The notes below the pieces were generated by a model, which saw only the letters and a list, made by a program, of their open reading frames with translations, had not been told where the DNA came from and did not search any database. Both the position numbers and the translations under genes were made by a program. 64,000 bases of DNA from Methylobacterium sp. (GTDB lineage: Bacteria; Pseudomonadota; Alphaproteobacteria; Rhizobiales; Beijerinckiaceae): NCBI RefSeq assembly GCF_019745455.1, contig NZ_JAIETD010000102.1:1-64000 (forward strand). Direction: 5' to 3'. Positions 41,195-53,012 of the stretch are shown one piece after another. How positions within the stretch are numbered: position 1 is the stretch's first letter; every line of letters begins with the position of its first letter.

Positions 41195-42439
41195 ATGATC
41201 GCATCCGCTGGCGTCCTGGCGTCCGGGCCTCAGCCATCCCAGGCTGCGTTGGCGCGAGTCAATCTGGTCCCGACCCTCGTTGCGACGGCCCTCCTCGTCA
41301 CGGGTGCCGCCGTGCTTGCGGACACGGTGGACCACCGTCAGGCGGCTCTCTACGTGCTCGGGGCAGCCCTTGGCCTCGTTTTGTATCACGCCGCCTTCGG
41401 CTTCACGTCGGCTTGGCGGGTGTTTATCGCCGATCGCCGCGGCGCCGGGTTGCGCGCCCAGATGCTGATGCTGGCCATCGCCACCGCGCTCTTCTTTCCG
41501 GCCCTCGCCGCCGGCTCTCTGTTCGGTCAGCCGGTTTCCGGCTTCGTGTCGCCGCTTGGTCCATCGGTCGTGGTGGGCGCGTTCCTCTTCGGAATCGGCA
41601 TGCAACTCGGCGGAGGGTGTGCGTCTGGGACCCTGTATACGGCTGGCGGCGGTTCGACGCGCATGCTGATCACGCTCGCCGCCTTCATCGCAGGCTCCGC
41701 GATCGGAGCGGCCCATTTCCACTGGTGGGTTGCCCTCCCGTCCCTGCCGCCCGTCTCACTTGTCAAGCTCTGGGGCCCTTGGACGGCGCTCGCCGCCCAT
41801 CTTGTTGTGTTCGCGGCCATTGCCGTGCTCACGATCGTGCTCGAGCGACGGCGCCACGGGCGCCTGATCGCCGCGGACGAGCCGCCGCGGCGAGGCCTCG
41901 CACGTTTTCTGCGCGGACCCTGGCCATTGGTCGCCGGCGCGACCGCGCTCGCCATCCTCAACTTCATCACGCTGGCGCTGGCCGGGCGCCCTTGGGGGAT
42001 CACGTCGGCGTTCGCGCTCTGGGGCTCGAAGATCGCGTGGACTCTGGGCTTCGACGTCGCAAGTTGGCCTTACTGGTCATCTCCCGCCAACAAAGCTGCG
42101 TTGGAGTCGAACGTACTCGCGGATGTCACCACGGTCACGGATATCGGCATTATAACGGGCGCTCTCCTCGCGGCCGGTCTCGCAGGCCGGTTTGCTCCAG
42201 TCTGGCGGGTTCCGCTGCGCTCCGCGCTGGCCGCCGTGGTCGGGGGCCTGCTTCTCGGATACGGCGCGAGGCTGGCCTACGGCTGCAACATCGGCGCGTA
42301 CTTCAGCGGCATCGCATCCTCGAGCCTGCATGGATGGCTTTGGCTCGTGGCGGCCTTCGCCGGCAATATCCTCGGTACGCGGCTGCGCCCATTGTTCGAC
42401 CTTGCCGTCGAACGAACGCCGAAGCTCGCCGGCTGCTGA
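41195..42439 (+). CDS. YeeE/YedE-family (TsuA-like) thiosulfate transporter
   Basis: A 414-residue membrane protein with nine or more helices. The two signature loops are present: GGGCASGTLYTAGGGS (Cys142) and AYGCNIGAYFSGIASSSLHG near residue 355; in TsuA conserved Cys residues relay thiosulfate through the pore. ATG 41195 is chosen because GAAGGA lies 8 bases upstream. It follows the DedA gene by 72 bases. It would supply reduced sulfur or sulfur for cofactor assembly. Confidence 0.9.
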   Translation: MIASAGVLASGPQPSQAALARVNLVPTLVATALLVTGAAVLADTVDHRQAALYVLGAALGLVLYHAAFGFTSAWRVFIADRRGAGLRAQMLMLAIATALFFPALAAGSLFGQPVSGFVSPLGPSVVVGAFLFGIGMQLGGGCASGTLYTAGGGSTRMLITLAAFIAGSAIGAAHFHWWVALPSLPPVSLVKLWGPWTALAAHLVVFAAIAVLTIVLERRRHGRLIAADEPPRRGLARFLRGPWPLVAGATALAILNFITLALAGRPWGITSAFALWGSKIAWTLGFDVASWPYWSSPANKAALESNVLADVTTVTDIGIITGALLAAGLAGRFAPVWRVPLRSALAAVVGGLLLGYGARLAYGCNIGAYFSGIASSSLHGWLWLVAAFAGNILGTRLRPLFDLAVERTPKLAGC

Positions 42440-42442
42440 GGA

Positions 42443-42466
42443 CCTCACCAACCTTGGTTGGTGAGG
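42443..42466. terminator. Dyad after the YeeE/YedE gene
   Basis: CCTCACCAACC-TT-GGTTGGTGAGG is an 11-bp perfect inverted repeat that begins 4 bases after the stop codon. Position suggests a transcription terminator, though no T-run follows. From 42467 to 42844 I see no gene. Confidence 0.5.
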
Positions 42467-42844
42467 AGGCGACGTTGCCCCCGTGTTGCCAGCGTGGTTG
42501 CCCGACCTGACGATCATGGACCTGCAGCTCGGCGGTAAGATAGTCGATGGTCGCGTCTGTCGGGGAAGCTGACGAACCCATCACGAAGCGTTTGCGCGAG
42601 CGGCCGACTGTAATCGAATGGGCGTGCCCGCGTCTCTCCATCTTGACGGGCAGCGCACAGCGGTCACCAAGATCCAGAAGGCGAAACTCCCTCGCCCTGG
42701 CGGCCGCCGCACGAACCGGTCGCCCCCTCGCCGGTGCGGTGGTCTCCTGGCGGGGCCGCCGCGGGACATCCCCTTCCGCACGGCCCCGCCTTCGGCAATG
42801 AGGTGCTGCGCTCCTTTTGTCATGGCGCTGATGGAAGCAGGCTT

Positions 42845-43264
42845 ATGAACCGCTCGTCTTGGCTGGTCCTCTCGGCCGCGCTCCTCGGCGGCCTTGCCGT
42901 CATGTGGGCGCTCTCGCCTCGGACGCCGCAAGCACCGGCGCAGGTCAGCCGGCCAGCCACGCTGTCGGCGGATGCTTTGCAAGGCAAGAGGGCGTATGAG
43001 ACCCATTGTGCCCGTTGTCACGGCGCGATAGGCGCCGGAACCGAGCAGGGGCCTCCGCTGGCCCACCGGATCTACGAGCCGGGGCACCACGCCGATGCCG
43101 CCTTTCACGTGGCCGTACGGGCTGGGGTGCGTCAGCACCACTGGAGGTTCGGCAACATGCCGCCGCAGCCCGAGGTGAGCGAGGCCGAGCTTCGTACGAT
43201 CATCCGTTATGTTCGGGAGGTGCAGCGGGCGAACGGCATTGGGGACGGAGCACACGGGAGTTGA
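42845..43264 (+). CDS. Exported c-type cytochrome
   Basis: A 139-residue monoheme cytochrome c. An N-terminal hydrophobic segment (WLVLSAALLGGLAVMWALS) is a signal or anchor; the heme site is CARCH at residues 55-59, and Met in FGNMPPQPEVSEAELRTIIR is the likely distal ligand. The class I pattern ends with YVREVQRANGIG. Its place near a multicopper oxidase and sulfur carrier hints at periplasmic redox chemistry, but the partner is unknown. Confidence 0.85.
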   Translation: MNRSSWLVLSAALLGGLAVMWALSPRTPQAPAQVSRPATLSADALQGKRAYETHCARCHGAIGAGTEQGPPLAHRIYEPGHHADAAFHVAVRAGVRQHHWRFGNMPPQPEVSEAELRTIIRYVREVQRANGIGDGAHGS

Positions 43265-43423
43265 GGGCTCAACCTGTTGCTCTTTGGAGTCACCCAAAGG
43301 AAATGTCAAGCATCCCGGTCAATGGTGGCCATGGAAGCTGGGCGACGGAAAAACACGGCCGAATACCTGGCCAGCCTGAGCGGACGAACCTGCCGTCTCA
43401 TGTCTGCCGATCCCGAACGCGCT

Positions 43424-44665
43424 TCAGCTCGCGGCGCTCGCCCCCTGGCCTGTCCGACCCTCGGCCGGACTGATCACCCGGACCACCTCGTCATAGCGGG
43501 CGCGGGCGTCCGACCAAGCCTGCATGAACTCGAACAGCGCCCGCAGCGACGGGTTGATCTCCCTATAGGCGGCAAGCGCCGCCACCAGCGCTCCGATCGA
43601 CAGCCGCTCCTGGATGACGAGATATCCCCCGATCGTGAAGAAGAAGAAGGGCGTGAGGTTGGACGTGAAGTTGTAGAGGCTCTTGAGCCTCGCCTTCAGT
43701 TCGTTGATCCTCAGACGGATGTGCTCGAGCTCCTTCACCCGCCGCAACCGATCGCGGCTGAGCGAGGCGGACGATGGCGACGACGGCTCTGACGAGTGTG
43801 ATAGAGCGCTGCTCAGGCTCCTGGTCGCATGAACGCGTTTGCGTACGGCGGCGTTGATGCGAGCCTGCAGGCGGGGCAGGACGGCAATCTGAACCGGCAG
43901 CATCACGGCGGCGGCAAGCGCCATCGCGACATCCTGCATGAGGAGAAAAACGAGACTTGTCAAAAGCGTGCCGCCCTGCAGAACAGGCACGCTCAGGATG
44001 TTGCCGCCGAAATAGCCGATGGGCTCGCACTCGCTGATTGCAACCGAGATCAGCGCGGCGCTGTCCGCCTTTGCTTGCTGACGCGCCCGCGTCCGCACCA
44101 CGGCGATGCGAAGGCGCCTGACGATCCGTTCGGTGATCCGGCCTTGAGCGACGTTGGCGTAGTATTTGACGGTGCCATTCAGCGTAATGGCAGCGAGGTA
44201 ACCGGCGCAGAGCACGAGCAGCAAAGTCATCCGATCCAGTGTGAGCCCGAGAAGGTCCATCTTCGGCCCGCCGGATGCGAGTGCATGATTGACGATATGT
44301 TTGGGCAGCTCGAGCGTGAGGTATGTCGTCGGGATGACGAGCAAAGAGATCGCGAGCAGCTTGATCTGGGGCCGCAGCGTCCAGCGTAGTACCGCGCGCT
44401 CGAGGGGCGGGTAACGCGAGGCTTCGCGAGCCATGGACCGGGCGCGGCTGCCCGCCTGACGTGAGCGAGATCGGGACCGAAGGAACGAGACGGTCCAGCG
44501 CGCCAGGCGAAAGCCGTGCCACGCCATCCAGCTCGGCATAATGACAAAGATCAGAAGAGAGATGACGGTTACCCACCAGTGGCCGTGCGGGTAATCGATC
44601 CCGAGCAACCGGTGAACGAGGTCATGGAGGGATTCGAGCAGCGCGCCGGTCCTTAGGTCGCTCAC
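43424..44665 (-). CDS. ABC-exporter transmembrane domain without ATPase
   Basis: A 413-residue protein with helices at WWVTVISLLIFVIMPSWMAW, LLAISLLVIPTTYLTLELP, TLLLVLCAGYLAAITLNGTV, LLTSLVFLLMQDVAMALAAA and TPFFFFTIGGYLVIQ. The intracellular loop text (RITERIVRRLRIAVVR ... EPIGYFGGNILSVP) is that of a type IV ABC exporter. The protein stops at VRVISPAEGRTG where fused exporters continue into the nucleotide-binding domain, and no ATPase gene is near. An added N-terminal ~80 residues with one helix is unusual. It could pair with an ATPase encoded elsewhere. Confidence 0.8.
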   Translation of the reverse strand: MSDLRTGALLESLHDLVHRLLGIDYPHGHWWVTVISLLIFVIMPSWMAWHGFRLARWTVSFLRSRSRSRQAGSRARSMAREASRYPPLERAVLRWTLRPQIKLLAISLLVIPTTYLTLELPKHIVNHALASGGPKMDLLGLTLDRMTLLLVLCAGYLAAITLNGTVKYYANVAQGRITERIVRRLRIAVVRTRARQQAKADSAALISVAISECEPIGYFGGNILSVPVLQGGTLLTSLVFLLMQDVAMALAAAVMLPVQIAVLPRLQARINAAVRKRVHATRSLSSALSHSSEPSSPSSASLSRDRLRRVKELEHIRLRINELKARLKSLYNFTSNLTPFFFFTIGGYLVIQERLSIGALVAALAAYREINPSLRALFEFMQAWSDARARYDEVVRVISPAEGRTGQGASAAS

Positions 44666-44965
44666 GTCGTATCCCTTGCGGGTAAGACGTTTGAAGCCGG
44701 TTGTCCGGTGCCAGTTACCTGTAGCGGTTCAGCTCTACGCAATCTCTTTACAGCACGCGAGGGCAAGCTTCAGGACCCAAGCGGCCCAAGCGCCCGAGGC
44801 CGCACGCGATGAACCTGCTCCAGATCTCCTCCGGTTTGCCAACCGGAACAGGTTGGGCTCGGGGCGCCCCGATGATCGCATTCACCTGAAGAGCCTCCAG
44901 CTGATCACCGGTCACCAGCTGCTCTCGCGAAGAGTCGATCGGGATCGCCGGAGTCTTCCCAGTCT
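44666..44965. other. Intergenic region
   Basis: About 300 bases between the phosphoketolase stop and the start of the leftward ABC-type gene. It should hold the promoter of the latter. No gene seen. Confidence 0.4.
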
Positions 44966-47389
44966 TTAATCCCCGGCTTCGGCCGACGTCTTGTAGGGCC
45001 AACTCCAGTCCTGGATCTCGGGCAGGTCCTCGCCGTGGCGGCGCGTGTAGTCCTTGTGCTCCACGAGCTTGTCGCGGAAGCGCTGCTTGACGTGCGCCGC
45101 CCGCGAGCCGAGGCGGGGCACGCGCTCGATCACGCTCATCGCCAAATGGAACCGGTCGAGCTCGTTCAGCACGACCATGTCGAAGGGTGTCGTCGTCGTG
45201 CCTTCCTCCTGGAAGCCGCGGACGTGGATGTTGACGTGGTTGGTGCGGCGGTAGGTCAGGCGGTGGATCAGGTAGGGGTAGCCGTGATAGGCGAAGATCA
45301 CCGGCTTGTCGGTCGTGAACAGCCCGTCGAACTCGCGATCGCTGAGCCCGTGGGGGTGCTCCTCCTTCGGGCGGAGGGTCATGAGGTCGACGACGTTGAC
45401 GACCCGGATTTTCAAGTCGGGCAGCCCCTCCCGCAGCAGGCCGACGGCTGCGATGGTCTCGAGCGTCGGCACGTCGCCGGCGCAGGCCATCACCACGTCG
45501 GGCTCGGCGTCCTGGTCGTTCGAGGCCCAGTCCCAGATGCCGATCCCGGCCGTGCAGTGCGTCACGGCCTGGTCCATTGTCAGCCATTGCGGGGCGGGCT
45601 GCTTGCCGGCAACGATCACGTTGATCCGGTCGTAGGTGCGCAGGCAATGGTCCGTGACCCACAACAGGCAGTTGGCGTCGGGCGGGAGGTAGACGCGCAC
45701 GACGTCGGGCTTTTTGTTCATGACGAGGTCGATGAAGCCCGGGTCCTGGTGGCTGAACCCGTTGTGGTCCTGGCGCCAGACATGGGAGGTGAGCAGGTAG
45801 TTCAGCGAGGCGATCGGGCGCCGCCAAGCCAGCTCGCGCGAGACCTTCAGCCACTTGGCGTGCTGATTGAACATCGAGTCGACGATGTGGATGAAGGCCT
45901 CGTAGCAAGAGAAGAAGCCGTGCCGGCCGGTGAGCAGGTAGCCTTCAAGCCACCCCTGGCAGAGGTGCTCGCTCAAGACCTCCATGACGCGGCCCTCGGG
46001 AGCGAGGTGCACGTCCTCGGGGAGGACGGGTCCGACCCATGCCCGGTCGGTGACCTCGAACACGGCGTCGAGCCGGTTGGAGGAGGTCTCATCCGGCCCC
46101 ATGAGGCGGAAGTTCCGCGTGGCGGCGTTCAAGCGCAGGACATCGCGCAGATAGGCGCCCATCACGCGCGTCGCCTCGCCGTGCGATCCTCCGGGCTTGG
46201 GCACGTCGACCGCGTGGTCGCGGGTGTCCGGCAGCGTGAGCCGGCGCATCAGGATGCCGCCGTTGGCGTGCGGGGTCGCGCCCATGCGGCGCTCGCCCTC
46301 GGGCGCGAGGGCGCGGAGCTCGGGGCGGAGCCCGCCGTCCTCGCCGAACAGCTCGTCGGGCCTGTAGCTGCGCATCCACTCTTCCAGGAGGCGCAGGTGG
46401 TCCGGGTTGTCGCGCGCCCGGTCGATGGGCACCTGGTGCGAGCGCCAGAAGCCCTCGACCTTCTTGCCGTCCACCTCCTTCGGGCCGGTCCAGCCCTTGG
46501 GGCTGCGCAGCACGATCAGCGGCCAGCGGGGAAGCTCCGTGGAGCCGCCCCGGCGCGCCCGGTCCTGAATGGCCTCGATCCGGTCGAGCGCGTCGTCGAG
46601 CGCCGCCGCCATGAGCCGGTGCATCGGCTCGGGCTCGGAGCCCTCCACGAACAGGGGCTCGTAGCCGTAGCCGCTGAGGAGGCTGTGCAGCTCGTCCCCA
46701 CCCATTCGCCCGAGAATGGTCGGATTGGCGATCTTGTAGCCGTTGAGATGGAGGATCGGCAGGACGGCCCCGTCGGAGGCCGGGTTCAGGAATTTATTGG
46801 AGTGCCACGAGGCGGCGAGCGGGCCGGTCTCAGCCTCCCCGTCTCCGACGACGCAGGCCACGATCAGGTCCGGATTGTCGAACGCCGCGCCGAACGCGTG
46901 CATGAGCGCATAACCGAGTTCGCCGCCCTCGTGGATCGAGCCTGGGGTCTCCGGCGCCGCGTGGCTCGGAATGCCGCCCGGAAAAGAGAACTGCCGGAAC
47001 AGCCGGCGCATTCCGTCCGCATCCTGCGTGACCTCGGGATAGATCTCGCTATAGGTGCCTTCCAGGTAGGTGCTGGCGACCATGGCGGGCCCGCCGTGAC
47101 CGGGGCCGCACACGTACATCATCGACAGATCGCGGGCTTTGATGACGCGGTTGAGGTGGGCGTAAATGAAGTTGAGCCCGGGCGTGGTGCCCCAGTGCCC
47201 GAGCAGGCGCGGCTTGACGTGCTCGGGCCTGAGGGGCTCGCGCAGGAGCGGGTTGTCAAGCAGATAGATCTGTCCGACCGACAGGTAGTTCGCCGCGCGC
47301 CAATAGGCATCGAGGCGCCCGGCTTCCTCCGCGCTCAAGGCGGGTCGCGTATCGGACGGCTGCGCTGGCCGCGTGGCGTTCTCTTTCAT
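44966..47389 (-). CDS. xfp: Xylulose-5-phosphate/fructose-6-phosphate phosphoketolase
   Basis: An 807-residue thiamine-diphosphate enzyme splitting xylulose 5-phosphate (or fructose 6-phosphate) with phosphate into acetyl phosphate and glyceraldehyde 3-phosphate (or erythrose 4-phosphate). Family markers are [30 protein letters not shown], the ThDP/Mg site GDGEAETG at 182-189 and the C-terminal [14 protein letters not shown]. Length is normal. It is the last gene of the sugar-phosphate operon, 2 bases after the preceding stop, so acetyl phosphate production is tied to the pentose pathway genes. No ack or pta gene is in the window. Confidence 0.96.
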   Translation of the reverse strand: MKENATRPAQPSDTRPALSAEEAGRLDAYWRAANYLSVGQIYLLDNPLLREPLRPEHVKPRLLGHWGTTPGLNFIYAHLNRVIKARDLSMMYVCGPGHGGPAMVASTYLEGTYSEIYPEVTQDADGMRRLFRQFSFPGGIPSHAAPETPGSIHEGGELGYALMHAFGAAFDNPDLIVACVVGDGEAETGPLAASWHSNKFLNPASDGAVLPILHLNGYKIANPTILGRMGGDELHSLLSGYGYEPLFVEGSEPEPMHRLMAAALDDALDRIEAIQDRARRGGSTELPRWPLIVLRSPKGWTGPKEVDGKKVEGFWRSHQVPIDRARDNPDHLRLLEEWMRSYRPDELFGEDGGLRPELRALAPEGERRMGATPHANGGILMRRLTLPDTRDHAVDVPKPGGSHGEATRVMGAYLRDVLRLNAATRNFRLMGPDETSSNRLDAVFEVTDRAWVGPVLPEDVHLAPEGRVMEVLSEHLCQGWLEGYLLTGRHGFFSCYEAFIHIVDSMFNQHAKWLKVSRELAWRRPIASLNYLLTSHVWRQDHNGFSHQDPGFIDLVMNKKPDVVRVYLPPDANCLLWVTDHCLRTYDRINVIVAGKQPAPQWLTMDQAVTHCTAGIGIWDWASNDQDAEPDVVMACAGDVPTLETIAAVGLLREGLPDLKIRVVNVVDLMTLRPKEEHPHGLSDREFDGLFTTDKPVIFAYHGYPYLIHRLTYRRTNHVNIHVRGFQEEGTTTTPFDMVVLNELDRFHLAMSVIERVPRLGSRAAHVKQRFRDKLVEHKDYTRRHGEDLPEIQDWSWPYKTSAEAGD

Positions 47390-47391
47390 CG

Positions 47392-48201
47392 TCAGGAATC
47401 TCTCTGAAGGATGAAGCGTTCGACGGCGGCCGCAAAACCGTCCTCATCATTCGAAAGCGTGACGGCTTGAGCTTGGCGCTTGACCTGTTCGGTCGCATTG
47501 CCCATGGCGATGCTGTATCCGCCTCTGCGGAACATCGGGAGGTCGTTCTCCATGTCGCCGACCGTTGCGATGTTCTCTAGGGGGATCTGCAACTGGCGAG
47601 ATAGACTATCGACGGCCGTGCCCTTATCGACGTCAGGCGGCGTGATGTCGAGGTAGTACAGCTGAGAGCGTGCGATCGAAGCGCTTGCGCCCAGGGCGGC
47701 CTGCGCCGCCGCTTCACATTCCTCCAGGCGGTCGTGATCGGAGCTCACCCCCACGATCTTGGCGGCACGGCTGAGGTAAGGCCCAAAGGTCGTGACCACG
47801 TCGGGCTCCGCTTGAATCGTCCGGCGCTCTCGTTCGACGTAGTCGCCGACCGGATCGGTCACGAGCCAGCAACCGGCCGGGAACACCCAGATGCCGACGC
47901 CGAAGGACGACAGGACCTCAATGGCCTGACGAGCCGCTTCAGGCGGAATGAAGCGCTCCTCGATCGGCTCGAGATCAGGCCTCACGATTGCGGCGCCGTT
48001 GAACGCGACCATCGGCAGCTGGAGTCCGAGCGGCGCGACCAGCATGCGCAGGCCGATCGGGGGACGGCTGCTCGTGATCGTGAAGGCAATCCCGTGTTCG
48101 GATAGGCGCCGCACCGCCCGCCGGCTCGCCTCGGTGAGGCGCTTGTCGGAGGTCACGAGCGTCCCATCGACATCCGACACCAGGAGTGAAATCTTGCTCA
48201 T
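47392..48201 (-). CDS. Cof-type HAD sugar-phosphate phosphatase (copy 2)
   Basis: A 269-residue HAD hydrolase of the Cof/YbiV class. The catalytic motif [15 protein letters not shown] (nucleophile Asp then Asp) is at the start; motif II TSSRPP, the C2 cap, and [10 protein letters not shown] with the last acids follow. Likely substrates are sugar phosphates or pyridoxal phosphate. It is strongly similar to the gene at 49555-50406 (shared [25 protein letters not shown]). Start overlaps gntK by 4 bases. Confidence 0.9.
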   Translation of the reverse strand: MSKISLLVSDVDGTLVTSDKRLTEASRRAVRRLSEHGIAFTITSSRPPIGLRMLVAPLGLQLPMVAFNGAAIVRPDLEPIEERFIPPEAARQAIEVLSSFGVGIWVFPAGCWLVTDPVGDYVERERRTIQAEPDVVTTFGPYLSRAAKIVGVSSDHDRLEECEAAAQAALGASASIARSQLYYLDITPPDVDKGTAVDSLSRQLQIPLENIATVGDMENDLPMFRRGGYSIAMGNATEQVKRQAQAVTLSNDEDGFAAAVERFILQRDS

Positions 48202-48815
48202 CCCTGATCGCGTCCTGGTCGAGGCGGGCGGGCAGAGCTCTCAGCGGTGTGAGCCACAGCGTCAGAATCCGGGTTGCCGCCCAGCTCCCTCACGATCACG
48301 TCGACGATCTCTCGGGGGCGGGCATCGATCGACACGACGATCGGGTTCTCGTCGGGGCCGGGCTCTTCCAGCGTCTCGAACTGGCTGTCCAAGAGCCCCG
48401 GCGGCATGAAGTGCCCGCTGCGAGCGGCCATCCGTCTTGCGATCAGCTCCCGCCCGCCTGTCAGGTAGACGATCCTCACGTCGCTGCGGCCGCCGACGAG
48501 AATGTCGCGGTAGGAGCGCTTGAGCGCCGAGCAGGCGAGGACGCCGTGCTGCCCGGCCGCGCGCGTCTCGTCGATCCAGGCGGCGATGGCCCGGAGCCAC
48601 GGCCAGCGGTCCTCGTCGGTGAGCGGGACGCCGCTCTGCATCTTCTCGACATTGGCGGGCGGGTGGAACCAGTCGGCGTCCTCGAACGGCCAATCGAGCC
48701 GGTGCGCCAGCATCGAGGCGATGGTGCTCTTCCCGGAGCCGGAGACGCCCATAACGACGATCACCGACGGCAACTCGGCTTGCTGGACCTTGGGCGGGGA
48801 TGATGCTCCGCTCAC
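48198..48815 (-). CDS. gntK: Gluconokinase
   Basis: A 205-residue P-loop kinase making 6-phosphogluconate from gluconate and ATP. The P-loop GVSGSGKS is at residues 23-30; DWPFEDADWFHPPANVEKMQ and GVPLTDEDRWPWL, and ACSALKRSYRD, are hallmarks of GntK. A 15-residue N-terminal and a 30-residue C-terminal extension are unconserved. It overlaps its neighbours by 4 bases on both sides. It lets gluconate enter the same operon's pathway without glucose phosphorylation. Confidence 0.94.
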   Translation of the reverse strand: MSGASSPPKVQQAELPSVIVVMGVSGSGKSTIASMLAHRLDWPFEDADWFHPPANVEKMQSGVPLTDEDRWPWLRAIAAWIDETRAAGQHGVLACSALKRSYRDILVGGRSDVRIVYLTGGRELIARRMAARSGHFMPPGLLDSQFETLEEPGPDENPIVVSIDARPREIVDVIVRELGGNPDSDAVAHTAESSARPPRPGRDQG

Positions 48816-49558
48816 CGGCCGTCCTCCGGCGCGGCCGCACGATCGACCAGCCAGCGCAGCCGGCCCAATGGCCGCAGGCGCGCGGCGGGAAGGTCCTCGC
48901 CCGCCAGCACGCGGGCGAGCGCCTTGCGCTTGGCCGCTCCGCTCACCAGAAACAGCACCTCGCGTGCCGACTCCAACGCCGGGAACGTCAGGGTCACGCG
49001 GGGAACGAACGGCGCCTGGCCGGCTTCCTCGACCGAGGTCACCCAGCGTTCGCGCTCGTCGAGCGCCGGAGAGCCGGGAAAGAGCGAGGCGGTATGCCCG
49101 TCCTCGCCAAGGCCGAGCAGCACGAGATCGAACAAGGGGCGGGCGGGATCAAGTTGGCGCGCCCCGTAGAACTCCTTGAGTTCTTCCTCATACAGCTCGG
49201 CGCTATGTGCGGCGCTGTTCGAGGTCAGCGGGACGACATGAACGGTCTCGAGCGGCTCGGGCGCATGGGCCAGGAACGCGCCCCAGGCCATGCCGGCGTT
49301 GCTGCGCTCATCCCGCATGGGCACAAAGCGCTCGTCGCCCCAGAACCAGTGAACACGATCCCAGGGAATGCGCTTGCCATTGCCCTGCTCGAGGAGAAGC
49401 TTGTAGAGCCGCTTCGGGGTCGAGCCGCCGGACAGGCACACGGCGATCCGGTCGCCGGGAGAACTCGCGATGATCTCCCGGAAGGCGGCGGCCGCGGCCT
49501 GCGCGACGGCCTCCCCGTTGTCGAAGACGTGGACGTTCGCCGGCAGGGCGGCCATCAT
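48812..49558 (-). CDS. pgl: 6-phosphogluconolactonase
   Basis: A 248-residue enzyme hydrolysing 6-phosphogluconolactone to 6-phosphogluconate. NagB/RpiA-like fold with CLSGGSTPKRLYKLL, WFWGDERFVP and LVLLGLGEDGHTASLFPGSP, the last containing the catalytic His. Length is typical. The ATG overlaps the upstream HAD stop, and the end overlaps gntK. Confidence 0.95.
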   Translation of the reverse strand: MMAALPANVHVFDNGEAVAQAAAAAFREIIASSPGDRIAVCLSGGSTPKRLYKLLLEQGNGKRIPWDRVHWFWGDERFVPMRDERSNAGMAWGAFLAHAPEPLETVHVVPLTSNSAAHSAELYEEELKEFYGARQLDPARPLFDLVLLGLGEDGHTASLFPGSPALDERERWVTSVEEAGQAPFVPRVTLTFPALESAREVLFLVSGAAKRKALARVLAGEDLPAARLRPLGRLRWLVDRAAAPEDGR

Positions 49559-50406
49559 GCGCTCCCGCCCGAATTCGAATGCCCGTCATCGTCGAGCAAG
49601 TAGCGTTCGACGGCCTTGGCGAAGCCGTCGTCGGTGTAGGAGGCCGTCACCGCGTCCGCCTGCGACTGGACCTCCGCGCTCGCGTTGCCCATGGCAATCG
49701 AGAAGCCGCTCTTCCTGAACATCAGGACGTCGTTCGGCATGTCGCCGATCGTGGCGATCTCGTCCGCCGGGATGCCGAGCTCGCGCGAGAGATATTCGAC
49801 GACAAAACCCTTGTTGGCCTCGGGGTGGGTCACGTCGACGTAATAGGGCTGCGACCGAGCGGCGGAGGCCTGCGCGCCCAGCCTCTCCTGGAGCGCCGCC
49901 TCGCAGGCCGCGACGCGGTCGTAGTCGTCGCTGACACCGACGACCTTAGCGGCGCGGTCGAACCCGCGCGCGAGGTCGTCCGTGACGGTCGGCTCGAACT
50001 TGACCGTCCAGGCCTCGCGCGCCACGTGGGCGGCGTCCTTCTTTCGGATCAGCCAGTCGTTGCCGGCGTAGACCCAGGCGTCCAGGCCGTGATCGAGGAT
50101 GGTGCGGACCGCCTCTTCGGCGGCCGTGCGGGACAGGGTCTTCTCGGCGATGATCGAGAGGTCCGGCCGGACGAAGACGCCCCCGTTGAAGCCGGCGATA
50201 ACGGTGTGGAGCGCAAGCGGCTCGATCAGCATGGCCATGCCGCGGGGCGGCCGGCCGCTGGTGACGGCGAAGCGGGCGCCCTTCCGCCGAAGGGCCCGCA
50301 CGGCCGCGGCGGCGCGCTCGGTCAGGATCTTGTTCTCGTCGACGAGCGTGCCGTCCACGTCGGCAAGGAGGAGGGACAGACGTTGCGGCTTCGGGCGCGG
50401 GGACAT
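49555..50406 (-). CDS. Cof-type HAD sugar-phosphate phosphatase (copy 1)
   Basis: A 283-residue HAD hydrolase, paralogue of the gene at 47392-48201. Motif [16 protein letters not shown], motif [19 protein letters not shown], and the final [20 protein letters not shown] are intact. ATG 50406 is selected because GAAAGAG precedes it and the first residues then align with the paralogue; a longer frame overlapping zwf is rejected. Two copies of the same class in one operon suggest different substrates, for example sedoheptulose or erythrose phosphates, which is speculative. Confidence 0.9.
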   Translation of the reverse strand: MSPRPKPQRLSLLLADVDGTLVDENKILTERAAAAVRALRRKGARFAVTSGRPPRGMAMLIEPLALHTVIAGFNGGVFVRPDLSIIAEKTLSRTAAEEAVRTILDHGLDAWVYAGNDWLIRKKDAAHVAREAWTVKFEPTVTDDLARGFDRAAKVVGVSDDYDRVAACEAALQERLGAQASAARSQPYYVDVTHPEANKGFVVEYLSRELGIPADEIATIGDMPNDVLMFRKSGFSIAMGNASAEVQSQADAVTASYTDDGFAKAVERYLLDDDGHSNSGGSA

Positions 50407-50440
50407 GGCAACTCTTTCGTTGGAGCCGGACCAGCGGGGT

Positions 50441-51988
<1,548 letters not shown>

Positions 51989-52018
51989 GCGCGGCTCCCG
52001 CGTGGCGAACGTCACGCT

Positions 52019-52999
52019 TCAGATCTTCGTCGGCTCCTGGTGGCCACCGAACCCCTTGCGCATGGCCGAGAGCATCTTGTCGGCGAAGCTGTGCTCCTGG
52101 CGCGAGCGGAAGCGCGCATAGAGCGCCGCCGACAGAACCGTCGCAGGCACCGCCTCCTCGATGGCTGCGTTGATGGTCCAGCGGCCCTCGCCCGAATCCT
52201 GCACGTAACCTTCGAAGCTTTCGAGCTTGGGATCGCGCGCCAGCGCCATCGCGGTCAGGTCGAGCAGCCAGGACGAGATCACGCTGCCCCGCCGCCAGAC
52301 CTCGGCCACGTCCGCGAGGTCGAGGTCGAACCGCTGCTCCGGCGGCAGCTCGGCCGCGTTCGCGTGTTTCAGAATCTCGAAGCCCTCGGCGTAAGCCTGC
52401 ATGAGGCCGTACTCGATGCCGTTGTGGACCATCTTGACGAAGTGGCCGGCGCCGCTCGGGCCGGCATGGATGTACCCCCGTTCGGCCCTCCCATCCCGAC
52501 CGTCCCGGGCGGGTGTCCGGGGGATGTCGCCGAGGCCCGGCGCCAGAGCCGCGAAGATCGGATCGAGGCGGTCCACGACCGCCTTGTCGCCGCCGATCAT
52601 CATGCAATAGCCGCGCTCCAGGCCCCACACGCCGCCGCTGGTACCGATGTCGACATAGTGAAGCCCCTTGGCCGAAAGCTCGCGCGCGCGGCGGATGTCG
52701 TCCTTGTAGAAAGAGTTGCCGCCGTCGATGAGGACGTCATCGGCATCCAGCATTTCGGACAGCTCGCGAAGCGTGGTCTCCGTGACTTGGCCGGCGGGCA
52801 GCATCACCCAGATGTGTCGCGGCCGCTCCATTGCCGCCACCACGTCCCGAAGCTCGGCTGCGGCGAACGCCCCCTCTGCAGCAAGCTGCCGGCCCGGTTC
52901 CGGATCACGGTCGTAGACTACACAGGCGTGCCCACTCCGGAGGAGGCGGCGCACGATGTTCGCGCCCATGCGCCCGAGGCCGACCATTCCAAGCTGCAT
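52019..52999 (-). CDS. gnd: 6-phosphogluconate dehydrogenase, decarboxylating (short form)
   Basis: A 326-residue enzyme converting 6-phosphogluconate to ribulose 5-phosphate with CO2 release. The dinucleotide motif GLGRMG is at residues 7-12; [11 protein letters not shown], the substrate loop [19 protein letters not shown], and the catalytic-Lys segment [16 protein letters not shown] are intact. It belongs to the short (about 300-330 residues) GndA/YqeC-type class rather than the 470-residue class; these are often NAD-preferring. ATG 52999 starts the nucleotide-binding fold; a longer frame into the upstream gene is rejected. Confidence 0.95.
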   Translation of the reverse strand: MQLGMVGLGRMGANIVRRLLRSGHACVVYDRDPEPGRQLAAEGAFAAAELRDVVAAMERPRHIWVMLPAGQVTETTLRELSEMLDADDVLIDGGNSFYKDDIRRARELSAKGLHYVDIGTSGGVWGLERGYCMMIGGDKAVVDRLDPIFAALAPGLGDIPRTPARDGRDGRAERGYIHAGPSGAGHFVKMVHNGIEYGLMQAYAEGFEILKHANAAELPPEQRFDLDLADVAEVWRRGSVISSWLLDLTAMALARDPKLESFEGYVQDSGEGRWTINAAIEEAVPATVLSAALYARFRSRQEHSFADKMLSAMRKGFGGHQEPTKI

Positions 53000-53012
53000 C
53001 ACTGCTCCCCTC

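Noticed and set aside
45035..47407. 790-codon plus-strand frame across phosphoketolase
   Set aside because: Antisense shadow of a clear enzyme; no recognisable domain.
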